Assembly: GCF_037023725.1 (NCBI RefSeq)
Contig: NZ_CP146078.1
Location: 30,903 to 94,902 of the forward strand
Reading direction: 5' to 3'
DNA length: 64,000 nucleotides
Origin: Pseudomonas bubulae
GTDB taxonomy: Bacteria; Pseudomonadota; Gammaproteobacteria; Pseudomonadales; Pseudomonadaceae
Shown here: positions 15,670-23,876 of the stretch, one piece after another
Position numbering within the stretch: position 1 is the first letter of the stretch
How the letters are laid out: each line of letters starts with the position of its first letter
Translations under genes and position numbers: made by a program
The notes under the pieces: generated by a model
The model's input: only the letters and a program-made list of their open reading frames with translations
The model's database searches: none
What the model was told of the DNA's origin: nothing

Positions 15670-18182
15670 CTGCTCCTTCCTTTTTTCGTAACTGCGCCCT
15701 TGTCATTCAAGGTGACTGCATCACCCAACGAATAACGCTTGATACGGCGGGCGGTGGCCGCATCGACTGGCAACACAATGATTTCTTCGTCGCGCTTCAA
15801 AAGAGCCAGGGTTTCCCCTTCTATTTGCCGGGTTCCGGCAAACAAAGCGGCGCCTTTATCGTCCTGAGTATAACGCCTATGATTCGGTATATCGAATCCT
15901 TTAGCCAGTTTTGAGGTGCGTTCAGCAATGTATTTATCGGCTGCCGACTTCGGTTGAGTCGGCATGGTTTTCTCAGGCACAGGCTTTGGCATCGGTGGCC
16001 GTGGCATTCCTGGAACACTGATAGGGCCATCTACGGGCAGCTCGCGAATCTTGGACATAGGCTGCAACCGTCTTCGCAACATGGCCGGTGGCTTGCCACC
16101 GACCGGGACAACGCCAGGCTTGTTGGTTGCACCAGGGCCACGTGGTTTTTTCCCTACCCTTCTTCCTGCCCCAGAAACACCCCGTCGCATGCCTCCAGCA
16201 TGTTCGGCTCCTTCGTGCTGCACGTTATGAGGAACATCACGCGGCAATAACACTTCACTTCTTTCGGGGAGGCGAACCACACCGAGTTGGGACAGCTCTC
16301 GCAGACCGTTCCCGGACAAGGCCGGCGGCTTGGGTCCAACCCCTCCAAGACCGGACTTATTTGTTTGTCCTGGTCCTCGTCGAATTCCGGTTCTGGCGTT
16401 TCTTCCGCCACGCTTTGTTCTAGATCCGCCATCACTGCTGCTAGCTGATCTTCTTCGCTCATCGGCACTTCGGTTTGGTCTACTTGATCGGTCATTGCCG
16501 CTCTCCTTACTTGTTAAACGCACCAGCTCTTGGCGCCGCGCTTCCAGCGCAGCGTCATTGAAGGTGATGTTGAGTTTTGAAGTCGCCGCGACACGGGCAA
16601 TCTTCTCTTTGAATTCGTCACTGCCGTTGACGGCGATGTTCTGGCCGTAACGGTGAACAGCCATCCGCAATACGGCCTCCAGCCCAGCGCGATTAGAGCC
16701 GCGCGCCACTTGGAGCGCTTCGCCATCGTCGCGAATGGCAGAGCCAGCAAAGCGGTGAATTACCGTGCCGTCTTTGGTAACGCTGTCCACCTTTAAAGGC
16801 ATAGGGCTTAAGCGCTTTGCAGGGCCACTACCGGCAACGGTGTCGCCAGCGCGGGGCTTGGCAGTCTTGCGCGTGCGAAGTGCCTTCAGCGCCTGCTGAT
16901 CGCCTTCCGTGGCCTTTGCCTGGAGCCAGTCAGCCCATGCTCTTTTTGAATACTCGCCGTGGATAGATTGCCGCTCGGCCAGGTACTGGGTATTGGCTTT
17001 CTGGATCTCGGCATGAAGGGCTTTGCTGACCAGGGCGTATAGGAGTTTTTTGTTGACGCCGGGGCCGCTGAGCATTTTTATCGCTGCGCGCTTGAGTCGG
17101 CCCGTGCGCTTGGCGGCCTCCACAGCCTTGTCTTTGCTATTCTTTGCGGCCCCCCACGCTGTGGCGCGAGCATGAACCTTGATGCCCTGTTCGGCCTTGT
17201 AGCGGGCATACAGCTCGGTTGTCGCCGCACTCCCAGCACTATGAATCGGCCGACCTTCGTAACGCTTGCCTGGCTCGCCCTCGATTGCCCCCAGTTGTGA
17301 CAGAGTGCTAAGCCGACCTTTACGCATGGGAGGTGGCTTACCACCTACCGCCACAACAGGGGGAGCTTTACGATTATGCAAACCCGGGCCGCGCTTTGCT
17401 GTCGCCTTCTTTTTGGCGTCCCCTTCAAATGCCCCTAGACGCTTTTCAAGGTTCGGCTTTGACAGATTTCGGGAAACGGAGCTGGCCTTTACCCCTACTC
17501 CGCGGCCATCTGTGATTACCAGACCGTTGCCGCGCTCTTGCAGCTCCAGACCGTTCTTGCGTATGACTTCATGCAAGTCATTCCAGGTATGGGCCTGAGT
17601 CAGTTGGTCTGCGCATTCGCGCTTGATCCAGCCCAACAAACTTTCGATACCGGCGTGCTGCTCCATATCGTCTGCACGGTTTTCACTGCCACGCTTTCGG
17701 CCAGTGTGATTCGTGACTTGCAACCCATGTTCACGCTCAAGAATCGCCGCCATATCACCCATAGTCTGATAGGCACGATACGGCTCGTGGATGGTGTGAC
17801 GCTCGGGGTGAATCTTGTTGATTGCGACGTGAATATGCAGGTTGTCAGTGTCATGGTGAACCGCGCTAACGCGCTGATGCCCTCCAAAGCCAATGGCGGC
17901 ACATATGCGATTTTCCACATCACGCAAAACATCTGCGGATGGCTGCTCACCAGGCGCAAACGAGATAAGCAGGTGGTAGGTCTTATCACCCTCCGCGCGC
18001 TGGTTTCTTTGTTGAACATGCAGGGCCTCAGTAATGGCCCAGTCCAAGGACTCGCTTTGGAAGTTCGTCAAACGAACCTCGCCAACCCGCTCCTGCTTTT
18101 CTTGCGAATTGGTGATGTATTTGGCTAGGCCGGCAAAGCTGCTTAGCTTCGCTTCCTTCATCGGAACATGACGCGCGATCAC
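15666..18182 (-). CDS. traI: TraI relaxase (MOBP, IncP type)
   Basis: 838 residues, starting GTG at 18182; the N-terminus MIARHVPMKEAK aligns with RK2 TraI and fixes this start although no clear ribosome site is seen. The nicking tyrosine should be Y22 (AGLAKYITN). Motif III is HHDTDNLHIHVAINKIHP near residue 110. The C-terminus ends in an LPD-like segment (ALLKRDEEIIVLPVDAATARR). It is longer than RK2 TraI (about 730 residues), partly from three copies of a Gly-Lys-Pro-Pro linker motif. It cleaves oriT between 18723 and 18724 and leads the strand into the channel. A second gene, traH, is overprinted at 16154-16495. Confidence 0.94.
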   Translation of the reverse strand: MIARHVPMKEAKLSSFAGLAKYITNSQEKQERVGEVRLTNFQSESLDWAITEALHVQQRNQRAEGDKTYHLLISFAPGEQPSADVLRDVENRICAAIGFGGHQRVSAVHHDTDNLHIHVAINKIHPERHTIHEPYRAYQTMGDMAAILEREHGLQVTNHTGRKRGSENRADDMEQHAGIESLLGWIKRECADQLTQAHTWNDLHEVIRKNGLELQERGNGLVITDGRGVGVKASSVSRNLSKPNLEKRLGAFEGDAKKKATAKRGPGLHNRKAPPVVAVGGKPPPMRKGRLSTLSQLGAIEGEPGKRYEGRPIHSAGSAATTELYARYKAEQGIKVHARATAWGAAKNSKDKAVEAAKRTGRLKRAAIKMLSGPGVNKKLLYALVSKALHAEIQKANTQYLAERQSIHGEYSKRAWADWLQAKATEGDQQALKALRTRKTAKPRAGDTVAGSGPAKRLSPMPLKVDSVTKDGTVIHRFAGSAIRDDGEALQVARGSNRAGLEAVLRMAVHRYGQNIAVNGSDEFKEKIARVAATSKLNITFNDAALEARRQELVRLTSKESGNDRSSRPNRSADERRRSASSSDGGSRTKRGGRNARTGIRRGPGQTNKSGLGGVGPKPPALSGNGLRELSQLGVVRLPERSEVLLPRDVPHNVQHEGAEHAGGMRRGVSGAGRRVGKKPRGPGATNKPGVVPVGGKPPAMLRRRLQPMSKIRELPVDGPISVPGMPRPPMPKPVPEKTMPTQPKSAADKYIAERTSKLAKGFDIPNHRRYTQDDKGAALFAGTRQIEGETLALLKRDEEIIVLPVDAATARRIKRYSLGDAVTLNDKGAVTKKGRSR
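16154..16495 (-). CDS. traH: TraH-like protein, overprinted inside traI
   Basis: 113-residue frame lying wholly inside traI on the same strand in another frame. Its ATG at 16495 has an excellent AAGGAG at 8-bp spacing, which the traI frame has no need for. The product starts MTDQVDQTEVPMSEEDQ, is acidic in the first half and has a Cys-rich second half (CPGTVCESCPNSVWF, VKCYCRVM). RK2 traH is likewise nested in traI. No clear transfer function was established for RK2 TraH, to my knowledge. The TraI segment covered is a non-enzymatic linker that can tolerate overprinting. Confidence 0.7.
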   Translation of the reverse strand: MTDQVDQTEVPMSEEDQLAAVMADLEQSVAEETPEPEFDEDQDKQISPVLEGLDPSRRPCPGTVCESCPNSVWFASPKEVKCYCRVMFLITCSTKEPNMLEACDGVFLGQEEG

Positions 18183-18199
18183 GGCAGGCCCAGCCAGAT

Positions 18200-18212
18200 T
18201 TTAGCGGCTAAA
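18200..18212. promoter_or_regulatory. KorB operator TTTAGCGGCTAAA before traI
   Basis: Perfect 13-bp KorB site in the 34-bp gap between the traJ stop and the traI start. KorB bound here could repress a traI promoter or act over distance. Sequence match seen; binding inferred. Confidence 0.85.
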
Positions 18213-18216
18213 AAAA

Positions 18217-18594
18217 TCATAGTTTTTTGACCGACTCGTACATGACTGCCTGGGTGTCCTCAATACGCTTGAGCAACGCGCGCACTGTCCCCTCCGTCAA
18301 GGCATGGCCGGCTGCGGCCAGTTTCTTGTCGTCTGTAAGCCAAAGTTTTAGTAGGCCGCCAAGTCGCCCCAGGTCGGCATTTACTTTCACCAGGTCGCCA
18401 ACGAGCTGGCTATCCAACGTGCTTTTTATCTCGTACCCAATACCCACATTGAGCAAATAGCTCGACACGGTAAGGCCGACCGCCTGGGCGTTTTCAGTGA
18501 TTTTTGCGCGCTCACTTGGCAAGCAATACACCTTCAAAGGCGGGCTGCTTTTCCGCGTTACGGTCTTTTGATTCGATGGCTCTTGATCTGGCAT
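18217..18594 (-). CDS. traJ: TraJ relaxosome DNA-binding protein
   Basis: 125 residues from ATG 18594 (MPDQEPSNQ); a TTG 45 bp upstream could extend it, but it lies in the oriT-proximal DNA that matches untranslated sequence in RK2. The core SPPLKVYCLPSERAKITENA, then GLTVSSYLLNVGIGY (ribbon-helix-helix type) and the C-terminal NADLGRLGGLLKLWLTDD match RK2 TraJ closely. TraJ binds the inverted repeat next to nic and recruits TraI. It is divergent from traK, with oriT between them. Confidence 0.9.
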   Translation of the reverse strand: MPDQEPSNQKTVTRKSSPPLKVYCLPSERAKITENAQAVGLTVSSYLLNVGIGYEIKSTLDSQLVGDLVKVNADLGRLGGLLKLWLTDDKKLAAAGHALTEGTVRALLKRIEDTQAVMYESVKKL

Positions 18595-18639
18595 TTGCTT
18601 CTCGCTTCTGTCGGCGGCAGCCGGCGCCTCGCAGAGCAA

Positions 18640-18780
18640 GATCCCCCGTTGAGCACGAAGTGCGAATAAGGGGTAGTGAAGGAGGAGCCGCCCGGAACGG
18701 GTGGGCCTACTTCACCTATCTTGCCCGGCTAATCGCCGTTGATACTCCAAAACAATACCATGCTCAGCGCCGTTCCCGTA
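18640..18780 (+). other. oriT: oriT with IncP-type nick site
   Basis: Between divergent traJ and traK. CACCTATCTTG/CCCGGCTA at 18713-18731 closely matches the RK2 nic region CACCTATCCTG/CCCGGCTG, placing the nick between 18723 and 18724 on the plus strand. Upstream, GTGAAGG (from 18676) and CCTACTTCAC (to 18715) form the TraJ-type inverted repeat, with a CCCGGAACGGGT stem inside. GCGAATAAGGGG and the GAGCAAGATC segment near 18632-18675 also resemble RK2 oriT. Confidence 0.9.
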
Positions 18781-18918
18781 CCGTTTTTTCGGTATAAACG
18801 ACGTTTTCCGCTCGCAATCGAGCGCAAAGCACGGTAAAACAACGGTGTGTGACAGAAAGGAACGGCAGAATTATGGAAAAACAACGGTAAAAGCACGCTA
18901 GAGGAACGCGAAAAGACT

Positions 18919-19329
18919 ATGGCTAAGAATCTGTCAGAGCGGATCGCTGACCGGATGCGCAATAAGAAAGCCACGGTAGGAGCGCAGAACCGGGGGGCTT
19001 TTCTCGCGCTGAAAGCCGAGATTATTCAGGCCCTTGATGACCGATGGCCGGTCAAAACAATATGGGAAACGCTGCATGAGGAAGGAAAGGTGACGTTCAG
19101 TTACCAGGCTTTCCGTAACTATGTGAACAGCTTGATCCTGGAATCCAAGCAAGGCGCGGCACCGAAAGCTCCAGTCGAGGAAGCACGCCCTGGAAGCCAG
19201 GCCAGCAACGAGAAAAAGACTGTGCCGGCCACTCCGCGCACTCCTGCACCGAAAGCAAATCCAGTCAAACCACCGGCACCGACTGGCTTTAACTTCGATG
19301 CAAAACCTAACAAAGAGGACTATCTGTAA
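18919..19329 (+). CDS. traK: TraK oriT-binding protein
   Basis: 136 residues, basic N-terminal half (KNLSERIADRMRNKKATVG), then TIWETLHEEGKVTFSYQAFRNY (DNA-binding core) and a Pro/Lys-rich tail ending PTGFNFDAKPNKEDYL, the same tail pattern as RK2 TraK (134 residues). TraK wraps the DNA on its side of oriT and stabilises the relaxosome. Its stop overlaps the traL start (TAATG), giving a coupled traKLM operon read away from oriT. Confidence 0.9.
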   Translation: MAKNLSERIADRMRNKKATVGAQNRGAFLALKAEIIQALDDRWPVKTIWETLHEEGKVTFSYQAFRNYVNSLILESKQGAAPKAPVEEARPGSQASNEKKTVPATPRTPAPKANPVKPPAPTGFNFDAKPNKEDYL

Positions 19330-20057
19330 TGGCAAAAATCCACATGATGCTCCAGGGCAAAGGCGGTGTAGGCAAGTCGTTTGGCTGCTCGGCCTTGGCG
19401 CAGTTTTACTCGTTCAGTAACCGCGAAGTGACGTGCATTGACACCGACCCTGTGAATGCGACGTTTGCCGGTTATGAGGCGCTTAACGTGCAGCGCCTTG
19501 AAATCATGAACGATCAGAAGCAAATCAACCCTCGGAACTTCGATAATCTGATCGAGACAATCGCCACGACCGACCGTGACATCATCATTGATAACGGCTC
19601 ATCTTCCTTCGTACCACTGACCCACTACCTCATCAGTAACCAGGTGCCAGCTCTAATTAAGGATATGGGGCACGACCTCATCATTCACACGGTCGTTACT
19701 GGCGGGCAGGCTCTGTTTGATACGGTTTCCGGCCTTGGTCAACTTGCGAGCCAGTTCCCACAAGAAGCTGAGTTTGTTGTTTGGCTCAATCCGTTTTGGG
19801 GGGCAATTGAGCATGATGGTAAGCCCTTTGAGCAAATGAAGGCTTATAAGGACAACAAGGCGCGCATCACCTCTATTGTCCACGTTCCCAACCTTGACCC
19901 GGACACGTTCGGTCAAGACCTCAGCAGAACACTCCAGGATCGCGTCACCTTTGACCAGGCACTGGCAAACCCTGAGCTCACGGTTATGAACCGCCAACGC
20001 CTGAAATTGATCCGCACCCAACTGTTCGGCCAACTGGAGACTGCGGGGGTACTCTGA
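19329..20057 (+). CDS. traL: TraL ParA-like ATPase
   Basis: 242 residues with a deviant Walker A QGKGGVGKS at residues 9-17, CIDTDPVNATF, and an RK2 TraL-like body (HYLISNQVPALIKDMGHDL, VHTVVTGGQALFDTVSG, WLNPFWGAIEHDGKPFEQ). A cytoplasmic P-loop protein of the ParA/MinD group. In RK2, traL is not essential for transfer but is conserved in the leading operon. It overlaps both neighbours (TAATG at the start, TGATG at the end). Confidence 0.9.
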   Translation: MAKIHMMLQGKGGVGKSFGCSALAQFYSFSNREVTCIDTDPVNATFAGYEALNVQRLEIMNDQKQINPRNFDNLIETIATTDRDIIIDNGSSSFVPLTHYLISNQVPALIKDMGHDLIIHTVVTGGQALFDTVSGLGQLASQFPQEAEFVVWLNPFWGAIEHDGKPFEQMKAYKDNKARITSIVHVPNLDPDTFGQDLSRTLQDRVTFDQALANPELTVMNRQRLKLIRTQLFGQLETAGVL

Positions 20058-20494
20058 TGGCCGACGACCTAGAAAGCCTCCGGCAAGAAATCTTTCGCGT
20101 CCACGGCATTTCTGTAGGCAAGGATGATCCGATCATGATTCTGTTCACCCTGAACAACCGGCTTTTAGCCGAGGGTGCCAAGGCTCAAGAGGAACAGCTT
20201 GAACAGTTCAAAAGCGAGCTGGAAGGGATTGCCTACCAGTGGGGTAATGACGCAAAGGAAAAAGCTGAGCGCATCCTGAACGCCTCGCTGACGGCCAGCA
20301 AGGAAGCTATGGCAAGTCTCATGAAGGCAAGCGCGAGTGAGGCGGCAAAGGCCATGCAAGCCGAATTCGACAAGGCATTGCGCAGGGCTGAGGCTCCTGC
20401 GCAAACCGCGCGAAACCTGGTTGTTCTCAACGTCGCAGCGTCCGTGATAACTCTGGCCGCCGCGCTCCTGGTTGTCTGGTCTTCGCTGCACTAG
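20057..20494 (+). CDS. traM: TraM membrane protein
   Basis: 145 residues, the same length as RK2 TraM. A soluble helical body (RQEIFRVHGISVGKDDPIM, LNNRLLAEGAKAQEEQLEQF) is followed by one C-terminal membrane helix (LVVLNVAASVITLAAALLVVW). It is the last gene of traKLM, with a bidirectional terminator 19 bp after the stop. Accessory role in transfer known in RK2; mechanism unknown. Confidence 0.85.
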   Translation: MADDLESLRQEIFRVHGISVGKDDPIMILFTLNNRLLAEGAKAQEEQLEQFKSELEGIAYQWGNDAKEKAERILNASLTASKEAMASLMKASASEAAKAMQAEFDKALRRAEAPAQTARNLVVLNVAASVITLAAALLVVWSSLH

Positions 20495-20513
20495 CTGGCC
20501 AGTGGCCACGCAT

Positions 20514-20544
20514 AAAAAAACCGGCCCTTGGGCCGGTTTTTTTT
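20514..20544. terminator. Bidirectional terminator between traM and kfrC
   Basis: CCGGCCC-TT-GGGCCGG stem with A7 on one side and T8 on the other, between the converging ends of traM and kfrC. It can stop transcripts from both strands. Confidence 0.95.
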
Positions 20545-20553
20545 GACTTCCCG

Positions 20554-21192
20554 TCAACTGACCGAGCGATTCAGATTGAGTGATTGAGTCTGGCCCCGCC
20601 CTACCGTTGCAGACTGCTCACGCTCGATCTTGATCCGCTTTTCTTGATCCTTCTTGCGCATGAGGGCTTCATGGGCGCGCTGCGCTGCGCGCATTTCATC
20701 CCAACCCTCGGCCAACTCCGGTTCAGCGTGGCGCAGCTTTCGGGCCGCCAGTTCCTCTACGCGGGGGCCGTGAAGACCCATGCCGTCTTTGATTTCTCTC
20801 ACGCCTTCAAGGCGCCCATGAAGGCGCTGTAAAAGCGCTTGCTGCTGCTGAACCTGACTCTGCCAACTCGCCCTGGTGCTGGGCATCGACAGAATGCCTG
20901 GCTGCTTGGCCTCGATCTGATGGAGCTTTGCCTCCTGCTGCTCAATAACCCCCTCTAAGCGATCCTCGATGCGCTCCACCTGATCGTGTTTTGCCTCAAC
21001 CTGAGCCGCTAGGGCGGCGGCGTATTGGGACTCCAAAGGGGAGGTCTCTAACAGCACCTGCTGCTCGCTATGGGCGTCTTCTGCTTGCTGTTCCAGGGCG
21101 TCAGCCTCTGGAACTACTGTTCCTGCCGATTTGGCTGGAACGTCCGACAGGGGCTTTACGGGCTTATGCGTCTTGTCGTTAACAGCATTCAT
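20554..21192 (-). CDS. kfrC: KfrC-like coiled-coil protein
   Basis: 212 residues, almost all helical and charged, with a long Glu/Gln-rich coiled coil (ALAAQVEAKHDQVERIEDRL, EQQEAKLHQIEAKQ, QQQQALLQRLHGRLEGV). RK2 encodes KfrA-KfrB-KfrC in this place; KfrB and KfrC join the KfrA network that aids plasmid segregation. Assigned by position and composition. ATG 21192 has GGAG at 7-bp spacing, and a KorB site lies 14 bp upstream. The gene converges on traM. Confidence 0.65.
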   Translation of the reverse strand: MNAVNDKTHKPVKPLSDVPAKSAGTVVPEADALEQQAEDAHSEQQVLLETSPLESQYAAALAAQVEAKHDQVERIEDRLEGVIEQQEAKLHQIEAKQPGILSMPSTRASWQSQVQQQQALLQRLHGRLEGVREIKDGMGLHGPRVEELAARKLRHAEPELAEGWDEMRAAQRAHEALMRKKDQEKRIKIEREQSATVGRGQTQSLNLNRSVS

Positions 21193-21205
21193 AAGGACAC
21201 TCCAT

Positions 21206-21218
21206 TTTAGCGGCTAAA
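21206..21218. promoter_or_regulatory. KorB operator between kfrB and kfrC
   Basis: Perfect TTTAGCGGCTAAA, one base after the kfrB stop and 14 bp before the kfrC start, overlapping the kfrC leader. Confidence 0.85.
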
Positions 21219-21219
21219 A

Positions 21220-21573
21220 TTAGCGCTTCACCCCCCTACTCTGCGTTTGCGCCGGGGTATCCACCTGGGCGCGACCGGACTCCGCGCTATAGGTGATGGT
21301 TTTTGCGCTACCAATTTCAGGTACTTTATCGAAATCTGAGCGCTTATGCTGCACAAAATCGCGTCCGCTTTGTTGGTAAATACTTTCCTTGTCGGCGTGT
21401 AGGATCACGCCACTGTGCGCAGCCGTTTTGTCGGCCTGCTGGGACAAGTAAATGTTGTAAATGGCCGGTTTCAACGCTCCGGCTTTCTCCACATTCACGG
21501 TTTCCCACTTACCAGGCGCTTTCTCATCCTGAACGAGCTTCTGTCCGTTCATCACAAGTAGGCGCTGCTTCAT
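21220..21573 (-). CDS. kfrB: KfrB-domain protein
   Basis: 117 residues. KQRLLVMNGQKLVQDEKAPG, AGALKPAIYNIYL, HSGVILHADKESIYQQSG and DFDKVPEIGSAKTITY match the KfrB (upf54.8) family of IncP plasmids as I recall it. Cytoplasmic, no membrane segment. ATG 21573 has GGAG at 6-bp spacing. It pairs with KfrC in partition-related assemblies; the usual partner kfrA is missing upstream. Confidence 0.75.
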   Translation of the reverse strand: MKQRLLVMNGQKLVQDEKAPGKWETVNVEKAGALKPAIYNIYLSQQADKTAAHSGVILHADKESIYQQSGRDFVQHKRSDFDKVPEIGSAKTITYSAESGRAQVDTPAQTQSRGVKR

Positions 21574-21620
21574 TTATCGCTCCGTTAATCGCTGCTTTGG
21601 CGATAACTAAAAAAGTGTGT

Positions 21621-21637
21621 CGGGGCCAGCGGCCCCG
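21621..21637 (-). terminator. Hairpin terminator after the DUF3800 gene
   Basis: CGGGGCC-AGC-GGCCCCG stem. On the minus strand it is followed, after GACACAC, by a run of six T. It lies downstream of the DUF3800 gene and ahead of kfrB. Confidence 0.75.
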
Positions 21638-21789
21638 AATCCTCCGATTTTTATATCGTTGGAATCATTCTAGCCACTCTAACTCGATAAATAAGTTTTA
21701 TTTACAGGGCATTAATGCCGCAAGTCATTATTGCGCTTAGTTTTTTTGTTTTTTTGACGGCAGGAATTTGTCAGATGGGTTTTCGATCC

Positions 21790-22629
21790 CTATTTACCCG
21801 CCAATGCACCTTCAACATCAGGCATGGCTTCCTCGGTTTCTTCCGCTGGGATCTCAGCAACTTTCTGATGCTCCAGGCCGCTGCACGGCATGGCAACCTC
21901 AGTAATACGAGCAGAGAAGTATTTGTCGAAGGGTTCCCAGTCCTGATACTCATCAGGAGACACCGCCATCGCTGTTAATCGACCGATCAAGCCGCAGATC
22001 CAGTCAGCACATTGGAGTGTCTGAAACAGGTAGCTTTCGCCTTGCAGCGGTGGCTCGATCATTGTCCGGCATTTTTCCGAGGCGTCTTCGAACATGGCCA
22101 GTGTGCAGGCCTCTACGTTCTTCTCGCGCCATTCGTTCCCGGCCTTCTGCTCATCGAGTACCAGAATGAAGGTCGAGCCTTGCTGAGCGCAAAAGCGGTC
22201 GATCTTGCGTACCGATTGCAGCAACTGACGTTTGAAAGTCGCCGTAGAATCATGGGCGATAGGATCTGTTGTTTTGTGTTCACCGGTATAGAACAGGTGC
22301 CCGCCGATGCTTTTGATGTGATTCAGGAGGCGGAAGGTTGACCGTCTAAGGGTTTCGTACTTCGTGACGTTCCGGAGGGAATACAGCTGCGAACCCTTCT
22401 TTTCCCACTGATAGGCAGGCAGGTTTTTGGGGTTGTCATTGACCAAATCCCAAGCCAGTAGCTGGCATTTCAGCTTGTAGAAATAGATTGCGAATTCACG
22501 CACCTGATCGGCAGGGAGCAGGAGGCCACCGAGGCCAAAGACAGGGCTTGTCTTATATTGTGGGTGATTGCGAGAGACGTATTGGCCGACGTGCCCGAAT
22601 TCGTCCAGGTACGCGACGTAATGCGTCAT
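21790..22629 (-). CDS. DUF3800-like protein in the kfrA position
   Basis: 279 residues from ATG 22629 (MTHYVAYLDEFG), with AAGGA about 11 bp upstream. A longer frame to 22731 runs through a GC hairpin and is less likely. The N-terminal YLDEFGHVG, the central TFILVLDEQ and the C-terminal LQCADWICGLIGRLTAM fit the DUF3800 pattern, an RNase H-like fold proposed for nucleic-acid enzymes often found on mobile elements and near defence genes. Its own terminator (21621) and flanking short repeats suggest a self-contained insertion. Function unproven. Confidence 0.65.
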   Translation of the reverse strand: MTHYVAYLDEFGHVGQYVSRNHPQYKTSPVFGLGGLLLPADQVREFAIYFYKLKCQLLAWDLVNDNPKNLPAYQWEKKGSQLYSLRNVTKYETLRRSTFRLLNHIKSIGGHLFYTGEHKTTDPIAHDSTATFKRQLLQSVRKIDRFCAQQGSTFILVLDEQKAGNEWREKNVEACTLAMFEDASEKCRTMIEPPLQGESYLFQTLQCADWICGLIGRLTAMAVSPDEYQDWEPFDKYFSARITEVAMPCSGLEHQKVAEIPAEETEEAMPDVEGALAGK

Positions 22630-22764
22630 AGTGACCGGATTCCTTGCCTCAGAAACACGAAAGCCCGCTTGCTTGCGCATCGCGGGCCTCGGAAGGTAGG
22701 CACGAAGGTCTAACCCCTCATGCGTTGACATAATTATTATTCGGCTATGACGGCCCCGTCAATC

Positions 22765-22800
22765 AAATTGACAAGAAAATTGGCAAGAAAATTAACAAGA
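22765..22800 (+). repeat. Three 12-bp direct repeats downstream of korB
   Basis: AAATTGACAAGA, AAATTGGCAAGA and AAATTAACAAGA in perfect 12-bp register, in the gap between korB and the DUF3800 gene. It may be a protein-binding array or part of the promoter of the DUF3800 gene; TTGACA-like sequence is included. Confidence 0.7.
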
Positions 22801-22844
22801 AGCTGTGAGCGCGGCACCTGAAACCAGGCGCGCGCCTTGAATGC

Positions 22845-23876
22845 TTAGCCTTCGACCAGGGCAACCATTTTTGCAGTAGTAAGATCAGCCTCGAATTCCT
22901 CGCCGCTGATCTCGTTCTTGAACCAGGCCAGGCCGGTTTCAGTTGGGCGCTTGGTCTGGATCAGCCGGCAAAGGTCGCCGTTGATTTCGACCTGGACAAT
23001 AGCCTTCTTGATCTTGGTAGGGTCTGCTTCTTTCGGCGTCTTCTTCCCGCCATCGCCGGCCCCTTCCTCTCCGCCTTCATCGTCGTCATGCTCGGCGTCC
23101 GTCTTGCCGTTGAATGCGTCGATGGTATGAGGGTCGCGCTCGGTCCCCTCATCCAGAAACTCCCGCAACAGCTTGACGGAACCGCGTGTGATTTCCTGGT
23201 TCTCGTCTGCCAGCCAATCGGCCACCTCTTGAGGCTTGGCCTTGTGGGCAGTCAACAGCTCGTTGACCAGGGTAATGTCAGCGATACGACCGCTATCGAA
23301 CGCCTGAGCGATTACAGGAGGCAGATCGAGCAAGGCTGCGTATTGCGTGATGTATGCCGGCGACTTGCCCCAGCGCTTGGCGATTTCGCCTTTCTTCATG
23401 CCCGACGCCATGCGCTGGGCAATGAGCTTGGCAATTTCTCGCGCTGTGTGACCCTCGCGCTGGATGTTCGCCACCACCTGGTCATCGGGGACAAAGTCGT
23501 TGTCCACGATTGCACGGACGGTCGTCTTATGTGCCCATTTGGAGCCGCGATAACGCCGCGCTCCATCGTTGATGATGTAGTGTCCTGGCTTGTCCGGGTT
23601 CTCCCGCACCGAAATTGGTTGCTTCACACCGCGAGCTTTAATGGTTGCACCGATTTCGGCAATCATTTCAGGGCGAAAGCCTGGGTTGTCTTCCAGCCGC
23701 GGCTGATGGGGATCTTCGTCAATCAGAGTAAGGTCCAGCTCCTTCAGAGCGCTTTCCTCGGTGGCCGCCTGAGTCTTCAGGAGGCCCGAAAGTTTCATAC
23801 CACCCAATCCCATTCCGCTTGGCTTCTTCGGCGTCACAGCGGCTTCCTGGGGCTTCTTGTCGGTATTGGCGCTCAT
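22845..23876 (-). CDS. korB: KorB repressor / ParB-type partition protein
   Basis: 343 residues. LIDEDPHQPRLEDNPGF, RGVKQPISVRENPDKPGHYIINDGARRYRG and NIQREGHTAREIAKLIAQRM form the ParB N-domain with its CTP-site motifs. HTH around residues 158-180 (KKGEIAKRWGKSPAYITQY). An acidic linker (DAEHDDDEGGEEG) leads to the SH3-like C-terminal dimer domain. It binds TTTAGC(C/G)GCTAAA sites, of which nine perfect copies and one variant exist here, repressing tra, trb, kor, kle and trf genes and acting with IncC in partition. The ATG overlaps the incC stop. Confidence 0.95.
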   Translation of the reverse strand: MSANTDKKPQEAAVTPKKPSGMGLGGMKLSGLLKTQAATEESALKELDLTLIDEDPHQPRLEDNPGFRPEMIAEIGATIKARGVKQPISVRENPDKPGHYIINDGARRYRGSKWAHKTTVRAIVDNDFVPDDQVVANIQREGHTAREIAKLIAQRMASGMKKGEIAKRWGKSPAYITQYAALLDLPPVIAQAFDSGRIADITLVNELLTAHKAKPQEVADWLADENQEITRGSVKLLREFLDEGTERDPHTIDAFNGKTDAEHDDDEGGEEGAGDGGKKTPKEADPTKIKKAIVQVEINGDLCRLIQTKRPTETGLAWFKNEISGEEFEADLTTAKMVALVEG

